Assembly (NCBI GenBank): GCA_039000515.1 | Contig: JBCFYV010000223.1 | Span: 58,273 to 122,272 of the forward strand | Origin: Timema cristinae | Taxonomy: Eukaryota > Arthropoda > Insecta > Phasmatodea > Timematidae | DNA: 64,000 nucleotides | Direction: 5' to 3' | Shown here: one piece after another, positions 23,650-33,045 of the stretch | Layout: each line of letters begins with the position of its first letter | How positions within the stretch are numbered: position 1 is the stretch's first letter | Made by a program: the position numbers and the translations under genes | Notes under the pieces: generated by a model | What the model was told of the DNA's origin: nothing | Databases searched by the model: none | Seen by the model: only the letters and a program-made list of their open reading frames with translations

Positions 23650-25630
23650 GAGGGTTGGGTTGTAATTCGAAAACTGTAGCTGGGTTATGTACAAGGGCTG
23701 TTACTCTGAGAGTTCCTAGGGTTTGTAATCCTGACTGTTAAATGGTTTATTTATGTTACCAGTCTCTCTTAACTTAGAGAGTCTGACTTGGTAATACTAC
23801 GACCCTGTAGCTGGTGTTATTTGTACATGTTCTGTACTCCGAGACACGGTCCCGGGAGTTGTAATCCCGACTTGTAATTGGTTTTGTACTGGATGAACTC
23901 TGTGATCGGGTCCCAGGTTTTGTAATCCCCGAATTTGTAATTGGTTTTTATTAGTTTAACCAGTCCGTACTCTGAGAGGTCTGGGTTGTAATCCCCGACT
24001 GTAAACTTCGCCGTTATATGTACCAGGATGATACTCTGAGGAGGTCACGTGGAATTCTAATTCCTGGACTGCTAACTGTTATTGTACCAGACTGAACTCT
24101 GAGAGGTCCTGGTTGTGTAATCACGACTGTAAGCTGAGTTATTGATACATCAGAATGAACCTCTGAGATGGGGCCGAGGGCTGGCCCTCCTACAACTGTA
24201 ATGGTTTTATTGTACCAGTCCCGTACTCTGAGAGAGGTTCCCGGGCTGGGTTGTAATCCCGACTGTAATGGTTACTTGTACAGTGCAGGAAACTCCTGAG
24301 AGCGTCCCAGGTGTGTATATCCGACTGTTAAGGTTTTTGTACAGTCTGTACTCTGAGAGTCCTGAACTTGTAAATCCATCTTCTGTAGATAGTTATTGTA
24401 CCAGTCTGTATCCAAGAGGTCCCGGGTTGTAAGACCGACTGTAATTGGTTATTGATACCAGGCCTTGAACTCTGAAAGGTCCCGGGTTGTAATCCCGACC
24501 TGGTAAGCTGGTTTACTGGTACCAGTCTGTACTCTGAGAGGTCCTGGCTTGTTTTAATCCTGGACTGTAGCTGGTTTATTGTACCAGTCTGTATCTGAGA
24601 GATGGTCCCAGGTTACCCCCTGTAATCCGACTGTAAACATGGTTATTGTTCCAGGCTGAACTTGAGGGTCCCGCCGGTTTTGTAATTCCGACTGTATACT
24701 GGTTATTTGTACACGGTTGAACTCTCGAGAGGTCCTGGTTTTGTAAATCGACTGGTAACTGGTTTATTGTACCGCGCTGAAAATCTGAGAAGAGAGGCCC
24801 GGGTTTGTAATCCCGACTTGTATAGCTCAGTTTATTGTACCAGGACTGTACCTCTGCTAGAGGGATTCCTGGGGTTTGTAATACACCACGCTCCACTCGT
24901 AACTGGTACTTGTACCAGGCTGTGAACTCCTGAGGAGGGCCGGGTTGTAATCCGCTGTAACTGGAGTATTTGTTACCACGGCTGGAACCTCTGAGATGGT
25001 CCCGGTTTGTTAATTCCGGACTGTATACTGGGTTATTGTACCAGTCTCTTGTTACTCTGATGCGGTGCCGGGTATGTTAATCCCGACTGTAATGCGTTAT
25101 TAGAGTCCAGGCTTGAACTCTGGTGAGGTCCGGTTTGTCAAATCCCTGACTGTAAACTGGTTATTGTACCAGGCGTGAAACTCTGAGGAGGTCCTGGTTT
25201 GTTTAATTCCCGCCTCGTTAAAACTCGCTGCCTCCCCCTATTGTGACTCAGTCTGTTACTCTTGAGAGGGGCCGGCTCGGGTTTTTTGTTTGTGATAATC
25301 ACCGACTGGTATAACTGGGTTTAATTGTACCAGTCTGAAAATCCTGAGAACGGTTCCCGGTTTTGTAATCCCGACTGTTTAACTGGTTATTGTTCCAGGC
25401 TGAACTTGAGAACATCCGCCGTCCCGGTTTGTAATCCTGACTGTGACTGGTTATTGTACCAGGCTAACTCTGAGGACAGGGACCGGTGGTTGTAATCCCG
25501 ACTGTAACTGGTTATATTACCAGTCTGTACCTCTGAGAGGGTCTGGGTTCTTATCCCGGACTAGTCACCTATGTTATTGTACCTGTTTGTTCCTCTGAGA
25601 GAGAGTCCGGGGTTTGTATTCCTGTGAAAG
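23650..25630. repeat. 57-bp satellite array with tRNA T-arm-like unit
   Basis: About 2 kb of head-to-tail units of about 57 bases; by length I estimate about 35 copies. Each unit has three short hairpins: CTCTGAGAG; CGGG-TTGTAAT-CCCG, a four-pair stem with a 7-base loop; and ACTGGT-TATTGT-ACCAGT. The second is close to a tRNA T-arm or B-box, whose usual loop is TTCGAAT. Two variants recur, CAGTCTGTACTC and CAGGCTGAACTC. Many single-base indels separate the copies. It lies between the Polinton virion genes and the polymerase gene. Open frames across it are by-products. Confidence 0.95.
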
Positions 25631-25699
25631 AAAGAGGGGAGGTGCAAATATAAAAATACACATACACAAGTCCACCTATGCACTACGCGTTTTTTTAAA

Positions 25700-26150
25700 A
25701 CTTCTATTTAATGGAATATAATGATTTAAATCTTTTTTTTAAACAGATACGCACTAAAATTTTGTATATTTTTTTTCTTTCAGTTTAAGTTATAGAACCT
25801 ATGAATTATTTTTTTGCTCATGTCATTTTTTTTTAAAAAGCACTAACATTTTTTTCGCGTGAATATACTATAAAGGTATATATAGATCTTATACATTGAA
25901 AATTAATTATTCACCTCTTGACTTTATCAAAGCATTTCATGCCTACGCACACAGTAAACTCTATTTACCCCCAGTTGAATATAATTGATTATACAATATT
26001 TTTTAAAAAAACTGATACGAACTAAATTAGTATTATTTTTTTCTTCTCGGTTTTTATAGTTATGTTCATGAATATTTTTTTTCTTCAAGTCTTTTTTTAG
26101 AAAAGACACGAACTAAATTTTTTTCTAGTGGTAAAGTACTGTCAGTTCTT
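25700..26150. repeat. Diverged AT-rich direct repeat, about 270 bp apart
   Basis: A T-run, then a GATACG-ACTAAA-type stretch, a T-run with CTTC, then ATGAAT and a T/A-run with CACTAA or CACGAACTAAA, occurs at about 25,730-25,855 and again at about 26,000-26,130. The copies differ at many places, mainly in T-run length. Confidence 0.6.
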
Positions 26151-26192
26151 AAATTGACATTAATTATTTTTTCACTGCTACACTAGAGAGAC

Positions 26193-26321
26193 ATGGAGGG
26201 GTTAGTATCATCGTCTCTTGACGAGGAAGTAGTAGAAGCCTGCTCAACATTTTTAGAATTAACTCCCCTGAAACTGGGATTAAAGTTGCCAGATCATGAT
26301 ATACTGAGCACTGTATATTAA
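26193..26321 (+). CDS. Short ORF of 42 codons (unassigned)
   Basis: An ATG-to-TAA frame with an acidic N-terminus (SSSLDEEVVEACSTFLELTP) and a balanced composition. It is convergent with the polymerase gene, whose stop is about 90 bases away. It could be the end of a small Polinton gene cut off by the repeats on its left, or a chance frame. No family was recognised. Confidence 0.3.
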   Translation: MEGLVSSSLDEEVVEACSTFLELTPLKLGLKLPDHDILSTVY

Positions 26322-26410
26322 ATATAAATTTACACACTTGCAGATCTAAGAGATGACGCGTTCCAGCTTCATCGGACGTCTTTGCGGAAAAGGAGTAGAT
26401 GGTTGCTCAC

Positions 26411-27962
26411 TTATAGAGGGTAATGGCCCCAAGGTAGAGTTTTGACCTTCTGAAGCCAGCATATCTACATAAAATCTTTTGTTGTCGATTTTGAAGCCTC
26501 ATACGTGCAACCGATTGAATTTTGAGTGTAAAGTATTGAATCCACAGCTCTTATTGGAACGAGCCTCTATCTCATGGACTACAGTCTCATCGGGTCAAAC
26601 AATTACTCGATTTAGTCCTCTAAACGAGAGTATTCATTAACGAAGACTACTCTTGACACTTTAGCCTTGAGCGTCACTCAACTCCTCCTCCGGAATCCGC
26701 GAAGAATGATATGACCTCCCCTTGGAGTTTAGGACGTAAAAACTATGAAACCTCGGTGATGATCCGACCTCCGAGTTCTCGTCTTTTAGGTTTACCCAGA
26801 GCACCCCTTTTTAATATCAATACGGGCTATGCCGGGTCCGTAGGCGTAAAACATTGTATTGTCCGTAAGTGTGAGGGTGTCCAGGGTAGGTCCATTAGGC
26901 TAACGGGATAATGGTCGCTGGTATACGCCCAATCCCTCAAACAGATCATGTAGTAGAGAAGATGAGTCTGTGTTTCTGTCACTATTGGAGTTTTAAACGT
27001 AAACTGGAGGCATAGAACAGAAGGCAGGGGGAAAAATAACCTGGTAAATGTAGACGTTACAACTGCTCCCTACTTTCGAGGGTTTTCCAAAATGGCGAAA
27101 ACGAAAAGAACGAAATAAAATATATGTTCCCGGCAGTTAAATACGGCATTATCAAAGTAAAATCTCCTGGGTTCATTTCAATGTTGACCAGGTGAATTGC
27201 CGCTCTCCCAATCCTGCAGTCACGATCAATACGAGTAGATTTTTTTTAAGTTTGGACTGGCCTATGAGGTTACCGCTCCAAATTTCCCCTATCCCACCTG
27301 GTAGTTTATCTTTACCGACGGAGTAGGCCTCTTGTTTAGATATAAGGACCGACAGACTTGCAGGGCATTGTTCATCAGTTTAAAAACATGTTTTCAAAAC
27401 TGGTGGATTTGCTCGATTTGAACTCCTCATTTCCGCGTTCAGCTTGACATAAGGAGCAATCCATCGGAGGGATTGCTTGTAACTGAAGAACCCTGCTCCG
27501 TACCCTTCTCTCAGTTTATCCATTCACTTAACATAACTTTAGATGACGATAGTGATGTAGTGATGGACCGCGCGTTACCTGTCTTTTCAGCTAAAGAGTT
27601 CAACAATTTTCTGTCGTGTCTTCCCTTACGGGTGGGGAAATTCCACTTTCTCAGGACCAGATCGGCAAGCCAAGAATGTGCATCGTGTACATCTCGTGGA
27701 AATCGATCATATTCTAAAATATTTACCTGCAAGATTATACCCCACGTTATCCGCTTCCGTCCTTCTACTTTTAGCCGTCCCTATACTATACATTATTCCT
27801 GCACTGACTTCAAGCACCTGAACCCATCCAAGGGGTAACCGCAGCTCTACATACTATAATGATAATAGAGGTCTATTTCACGTCTAGAATTAAACGAGGG
27901 ATAAGGACTTGGTTTTAGGAACCGGTCTGCAAATGAGCTTATATAACGATTAATTCGCTAAC
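26411..27962 (-). pseudogene. Protein-primed DNA polymerase B, C-terminal part
   Basis: This is the replicative polymerase of the Polinton, which starts DNA synthesis from a terminal protein. In minus-strand order I see: ANN-like (27,958-27,940); a DYPLAPE-equivalent region, blurred; SYKQSLRWIAPYVKLNAEMR (27,487-27,424); KLMNNA (27,380-27,361), the family's KxxxNxxYG-type helix; T-D-S with LLYYMIC (26,980-26,945), the catalytic palm motif; GGRIITEVS and FLRPKL (26,775-26,730), a GKxKDE...ITE-type element; NKRFYVD (26,488-26,465); and TLPWGHYPL followed by a stop at 26,411-26,413, matching the family's C-terminal end. The spacing of motifs is normal. Frameshifts occur throughout. The gene is split from its N-terminal part by a LINE. 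Confidence 0.9.
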
Positions 27963-27964
27963 AT

Positions 27965-29945
27965 TATTCTATTTTTTCATGTGTTGGTGTTTACAGGCCA
28001 GGTGTTACTTACTTAAAATCTTTTTAATCCGGGCCGCGTATTTTCCACTACATTTTACTATAATTTACACATTTTTTATATGGGAAATTTCCTTTTTTAA
28101 CATTTTTACTTACAAACACATATTTTGGCGCTCTTAACTTACAATGTAATTTTAAAATACCCCCTCCCTGATAGCCTCAAATTTAGATATCCACCTCCGG
28201 GTATATTACCGCCCCCGGTTGACCTCCCTCCCCGCCTTGGCCCTTAACAATAGCCTCGGGATTTCACTCCAAAGAGTCCGCCAAAGGCGATACCTCCAAG
28301 CCAGAAGGGGCATCCCCCATAATAACCACCTGGGGAGGCGCCATAATCAAGTTGGTTGACCCCTCAGACCCACACCTGTAGACTTTCTACCCTTGGCTGC
28401 TGGAATTTCCCTAATCTACCCCCTCATCTAGTTCTCCCCTCCCCGTCCATTAATTAATATATTTTAACTACTAACTAAGCTAAGCTAAATAATACTAAAC
28501 TATTCATATTTTTTTTTTTTTTTTTTTACTCCAATTACTTGCCGGGGGGGGAACCATCACCATCTCCAATCTTGCACTCATGCCCTGCCCGGCCACCATC
28601 AAAGAACCATATACACCCACTACTCCCTCATCTGTTTCAAGGGGTGGTGATGGTCATACGGTGCAGGGGAACCCTCAGATAGTTCATAATTCATTCCCAA
28701 CTCTAAATTTTTGTTTCATACAGATGGAAGGAGAAAAAAAACTGTCCTTATGGATCTCAAGGTCAATCACCCGTGTTCCTTCAAGACACTCAGTCGTCGT
28801 ACTGGAATCAGTTCACACCAACGGGCTCGCGCTTGCTCCTCCCAGCACATAACAAAAATAACTATAAACATTTTTTTTTCCCCCGGCAAGGAATTTGTTA
28901 CCGCCTTAATCCCCTTTTATCTTTTAAACCAATCCTTTTTTCTCCCTACTCACTCCAGCTCGCTGTGACGCACTAGATGTGTCCGTTGTCTGTACCCAGC
29001 CCTCCGTGTCGCTGTCATCTTCATTCGGTCATTGTTCAGTGGTCAAGTTACAGTCTGCTATTCAGTCCCTGTGCCTCTTTTATGTCTGTCTATGTAGGCT
29101 GTCTTTGCTCTATCTGCTCGCTTTCAGTGCAAATCGGGTCTAAGAAACCACTTTCCATATAGATTGGGTCCTTCAAGTACTTCGCCCCCTACTTACTCTT
29201 CATGGATCTCTCTCTCTGGAGTAGTTTTCTTGCTTCGTTCTTGTGTAATTGCACACTCAAGCACCACCATGTTCAGGGGGTTCCATCCTCACCACATATG
29301 TCAATTTCCCGACTCTATCAAATCCCAGCTTCCTTAGAGGATTGCCGGGTTACGGTATTCCTTCCCCCCGAGTGATGAAGTGGACCAAGACCCCTCGGAC
29401 GGATGGGCTGGAGGTGCTTATTCTCTAGTCTCTCAATCCACATTTGGAACAATTGTTTATGCTCACTAACCTGTCCATAATTCTCTTCTCCCAACGTCTC
29501 TGCACCTACTCACTCCAACAGGGACTATTTCCGCCTCTCCAAAAGTTCCTCAAATCGGGTGGTGGCTGAGGAGTTCACATTTCCAGTTTCTCTTTTTTAG
29601 CCAGTACGCCACAGCTTTCTTCCTATGAGGAGTGTCCAACGGCCATACACCTAGTGGCCCACACTCAATGCCTATTCCGTTTGCTTACAGTTAACGGTAG
29701 GCTCCACGTCAAGCCTCAATAAGATGTTTCCCTGCACGACCCTCGGAAATGTAGCCTTAGCCGGAGCGGATATTGGTTTTAGCTTGGTGAGCCAGACAGT
29801 AAGAAGAATGCACCGCCCCATTAGCTCACAAATGGAGAGAAAGGATCATCTGATGGTATGACCTCTATTATCCGCAAAGGCAGAATATAAAACCGCCCTC
29901 TGTCCCATGCTTATAATTTTTATTCTTCACCGACCCTGAGGTTTT
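27965..29945 (-). other. 3' part of the LINE (RT C-terminus and 3' region)
   Basis: Follows the reverse transcriptase on the minus strand. The last coding part of an R1-type ORF2, with a Cys-His zinc knuckle, would be expected at about 28.8-29.9 kb, but I could not place the Cys/His residues. At 28,150-28,450 the minus strand is G-rich. Plus-strand frames of 60-90 codons here are shadows. Confidence 0.45.
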
Positions 29946-29949
29946 ACAC

Positions 29950-31035
29950 CCATTCACTCCACCTCCATGTGCGCTGTGATGTTCTCTTTTCATCTAGGGT
30001 AACTTCCTAGGGCTATCGACCTATGGTCTTACTTCTTATAGATTTTCGTACCTAACTTTATGGTCGATCCACTAGCCAATCTCTACCCAATAAAACAGCC
30101 ATGAAAAGGTCCGAGTTTCGCCATCCCGTGACCATTATTAACTTGACACTTTTTACACATGCGATTGTCATGTTCTTCAAGACTCCTGTGGCTTACTTTT
30201 TTCCTCTAAGTTCCTTCTCGAGGTACCCTTCTATTACTATTAGAAGGTCGTCTGCGTAAGGAGGGGATAACTCACAACCTGCTTCCTCTGGCATCCCCCT
30301 CCAACAGTACAACACTGGTTTCCAAAGAGCTGACATGCCCAAAATATCGGGCTCAACATACCGATCCCATGGAGGATCTATCCCTTCGTCAGTATTAGCT
30401 TCTGAACACTTTAATTTCCTGACATACGCCAAGGGGGGGGGTATCTTTATTACGAACAGTAGTACTTTTTTAAGGACCTACCTAAACAGACTGCCCCGGG
30501 TACTAACTGAATCTCTCTTAATCACTGTATAAACATTTCGCCCGGCCACCAGAGGTTGATGTCAAAAGCGGCATGAGTATCCACAATTAGTTCTGAACGC
30601 CACCCGTATTTACCATTTGCGAGGGTCTAATCAGTTCCATTGCTCTGCAGGAGATTGCGTTCCTCTGTCGGACATCTGCCTCTTCGGAAGCCCCAATACG
30701 GCTGCTGAATGCATTGACCATGACTTGTCCTGTGTCTCTTAATCTTTCACACCATATCTTCTCACCATGCTACTCCCTGCTGGTGTTCAACGGCAGATGG
30801 GTCTGTATGACTTCGGTAAAAAAATATAAAGAAGGGAATTATTTTATACATCCCTTGCTTTCTCTTTAGCAACGGATTACTCGCTCTGCTTCCAGTATTT
30901 GTTCGGATTCTGCCCTTGTTCCCGAGGCATTGTTTTTTTTTTAAACAGACCCTGCAAGGGGAAAGGAGCCAAATCAAGGTTCTGCCGTACTTCTCAGCAC
31001 CCGACCTTTATCCCGTCCGGACCGAAGGCGCTCCT
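29950..31035 (-). pseudogene. Reverse transcriptase domain of R1/TRAS-like LINE
   Basis: The enzyme that would copy the LINE RNA at the nicked target. In minus-strand order I see: GPDGIKV (31,022-31,002); SYRPIC followed in a shifted frame by LNTS (30,810-30,780); GFRRGR (about 30,700-30,683), the YGFRxGRS element; AFD and NLWWP (30,575-30,541), with the first catalytic Asp; SALWK (about 30,325), equivalent to GPxLWN; YADDLLIVIEG (30,259-30,227), with the catalytic Asp pair; RPIKLG-type (about 30,065); and NITAH (29,985-29,970), after a blurred YLGV. The NLWWP and YADDLLIVIEG wording is typical of the R1 clade rather than of L1 or CR1. Frames shift about every 40 bases. Confidence 0.92.
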
Positions 31036-31829
31036 TATTTTCTTACATCAGGGACTCAATGTTAACTGATCACCTCCGCCCGACCCCTCAAAAACAGGTG
31101 GGGGAGGGTTCCTACACTCTTCCTAATTTACATACTCGTCCATTTCTACATCTCTCCCTGTCAACATTTGGTGTGTGCTCTTCAGTATCTTCTGTATACG
31201 TCGTCATCCTGGCAACAAATTGTCTCCATTTAAATTTTTAAAAGAACCGCAAGACTCTTCTCCTGCTGGTCGTGGTACTCCCATCATCTTAGATGCGGGG
31301 TTTATCATGGCTGGGGGGCGTTTAAACGTATATTTTTCCCGGAGGCTATCGATAATACGGGCCCACCCCCTACAAACGGTCCCCTCTTGGTAATCCTCTG
31401 TACAATACACTTTCTCCCCAACTTTTCCTCTTCTCCTGATACAACCCATCCTCAAACTTCTCTACTCTTGCTCTCCCTTGGTAAAATATTCTAACAGCAC
31501 CACTCGACCAGCGGGTTCACTCGATCACCTCTTGTTATCTCCTACGCGGTTTCTACTTGCCCTTGCTCCGTAAGGACTCTGCAGTCTTGTCCTTTCCATG
31601 TTATATATTACCAACCTTGGTTATCACCTTTGACACAGAGGTATCGAACCCTTCCTCATTGCATCTGCAAGAAGCCCACCGTCAGGCTGTTTGGCATTCC
31701 TGTTGAATCATCGGTCACCTATGTAACCTATGGAACTGGGCACAGTCATCAGTTCAGCCAAACAGCTTCTCTCCAGTTAGACTTATGTCATGTCATTGTA
31801 CCTCACTTCTTTATCCCTTCCCCATTTCC
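31036..31829 (-). other. LINE linker between endonuclease and reverse transcriptase
   Basis: Minus-strand frames such as the one at 31,204-31,455 (WARIIDSLREKYTFKRPP) look protein-like and fit the poorly conserved linker between the two ORF2 domains. No motif can be named. Confidence 0.5.
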
Positions 31830-32130
31830 AATCCACCACAGCCCTCCCCGCGACAAATTCAAAGAACGATCAGGTTATTTGGGTCACTTGGAACCGGTCG
31901 TCTGTCCACAACCCATCCAAACTCCTTCCAACCAATGTACCATGGGACTCAGGCACCCGTTACACAAAGTGACACGTCTCTCTCAAACGCTTGGAAGAAA
32001 GCCCCTAGCCTCTCCCCTGATATGTAGAGGGGATTTAATATTGGTTGGTTTGCAACCCTCAAGACCATACCATAGATGAAATAAACTCCTCCAAAGCACG
32101 ACCCCTTCTATCTCTCACCAATTCCACCCT
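31830..32130 (-). pseudogene. C-terminal half of LINE endonuclease
   Basis: The apurinic-type endonuclease nicks the target. In minus-strand order I see RGRALEEFISSM (32,109-32,071), RVANQPI (32,065-32,040), FERDVSLC (about 31,995-31,970) and SDPNNLIV (31,888-31,864), which corresponds to the catalytic Ser-Asp-His-Asn end of R1-type endonucleases. The His is lost, or read wrongly. The N-terminal half, with its Glu and Asn catalytic positions, is absent: about 30 bases further on, the sequence is Polinton polymerase. Confidence 0.75.
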
Positions 32131-32162
32131 ATTCGCTACAGACCCAGTAGTTAGTTGTCGAA

Positions 32163-33045
32163 CTTAGTCTACGGATAAACATACCCCTCCCGGAAGAATA
32201 TTGCCACCCTCAATGAATATTGATGTATCCTCATCATCTATTCTAATTTCAATAGCACGTACCAGGGTTTTTCTCCAATAGAGCCTGAGTCGCGGGAGAC
32301 TGGGAATGCGGTAATTAGAGACCATCCGGCGATCGAGCCTATACGTTCTTCTAACAAAAGATCACGGCCCTTCTAAAGTTCTCCAAAGAAGAGATAGCAA
32401 AAAGTAGCGGCGCGTTACCCCGTCTCTAATACAGGTAGAGGTTCGAGTAGTCCCAAAGATTTTCTTTACATTCAAAAAGTCGCCAAAAACCTCGCAGGCA
32501 TTTGATGATCAAAAGTCTTACTGTGAGATATGAACTAATCCGTAGAGCGCGTTTGTAAAATTTATCTTTGCCAGGTAACTGAGTCCTCGTTCAGTTTCGC
32601 TCCAAATGATTCTATATAGTCATAGGGTAACACACCTTACGAGTAGTGGAATAGTTTGATAAGCGTTCCATCATCAGGATGGACACTTACGGCGAGTGAT
32701 TTAAGTTGCTACAGGGTTCGAGGTTAGTGGAGGTAATAGATACGCATTTCTCTTGGTGAGAGTGCATAGAAAAAGCTGCAAAATTATCTTAAATTTTAAA
32801 TTGTGGGATCATATGAACACATGCCGATATAATTTCATGATTACTTCTGAATACTTCCCAAATAGTTCCATCTCAATACCTAGATTTCCAGGATTGACCA
32901 AAGGAATCAGTACATCCCTTAGTGAACAGGATCAGTTTCTCTACGTTCAACAACTCAAGTGATTCGAGAGGTAATTCAAATGTATTGTCGTAACAACGCG
33001 CGCCAGTTATTGGTTTACCACGCTCCGATGGACTAGGGTTTTTCT
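32163..33045 (-). pseudogene. Protein-primed DNA polymerase B, N-terminal part
   Basis: This is the upstream half of the polymerase gene interrupted by the LINE. In minus-strand order I see: a CNLKFK-like stretch (about 32,800-32,780); PDDGTLIKLFHYS (about 32,690-32,650); YDYIESF (32,628-32,608); KLNED and PGKDKFYNAL (32,600-32,550); LFECK and LWDYSNLYL (32,480-32,432), the ExoIII-type region before the leucine-rich helix; ENFRRAV (about 32,380-32,360); and IRIDDEDTSIFIEGG (32,255-32,207) with a following GGV. These are the exonuclease and early palm landmarks of Polinton polymerases. The extreme N-terminus right of 33.0 kb is not recognisable. Frameshifts are frequent. Confidence 0.85.

Larger units (their letters stand above)
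27963..32162 (-). mobile_element. R1/TRAS-like LINE, 5'-truncated, inside the polymerase gene
   Basis: About 4.2 kb in the same orientation as the surrounding polymerase gene. It encodes the second half of an apurinic-type endonuclease and a reverse transcriptase, followed by a long 3' part. The upstream half of the endonuclease and any ORF1 are absent, as is usual for 5'-truncated LINE copies. The plus strand here is pyrimidine-rich, unlike the Polinton on both sides, so the block stands out. The 3' end lies near 27,965. There is no long poly-A there, which fits R1-type elements. A 19-base T-run at 28,509-28,527 may be an internal tail or a nested repeat. A target duplication was not readable. 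Confidence 0.85.
14500..33045. mobile_element. Polinton/Maverick (adintovirus-like) DNA transposon, degraded and interrupted
   Basis: A GC-balanced island in AT-rich DNA encoding the diagnostic Polinton set: retroviral-type integrase (minus), adenain-like protease, GKGMYL small protein and penton protein (plus), a probable major capsid remnant (plus) and protein-primed DNA polymerase B (minus). Members of this family are self-synthesising transposons of about 15-20 kb, with the polymerase and integrase genes towards the ends and virion genes between. That matches the layout seen. Removing a 4.2-kb LINE and about 3 kb of tandem repeats leaves about 11-12 kb, so parts are missing or unread. I did not find a packaging ATPase. 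No terminal inverted repeats or target duplication were identified, so both ends are estimates. All genes are frameshifted. Confidence 0.85.

Noticed and set aside
24576..24925. 106- and 72-codon frames in the satellite
   Set aside because: Chance frames through a 57-bp repeat; the unit length is a multiple of three, which keeps frames open.
23650..25630. CRISPR array
   Set aside because: Units are contiguous and wholly repetitive with no unique spacers, in an animal-like context without cas genes.
27473..27838. 121-codon plus-strand frame
   Set aside because: Antisense to the polymerase; the minus strand carries KLMNNA and neighbouring family motifs.
28509..28527. Poly-T as the definite 3' end of the LINE
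   Set aside because: The polymerase gene resumes only at 27.96 kb, so about 550 bases would remain unexplained; kept as a possible internal tail.
31630..32079. 149-codon plus-strand frame, first read as a possible retroviral-type protease
   Set aside because: It lies antisense to the LINE endonuclease, whose motifs are clear on the minus strand.
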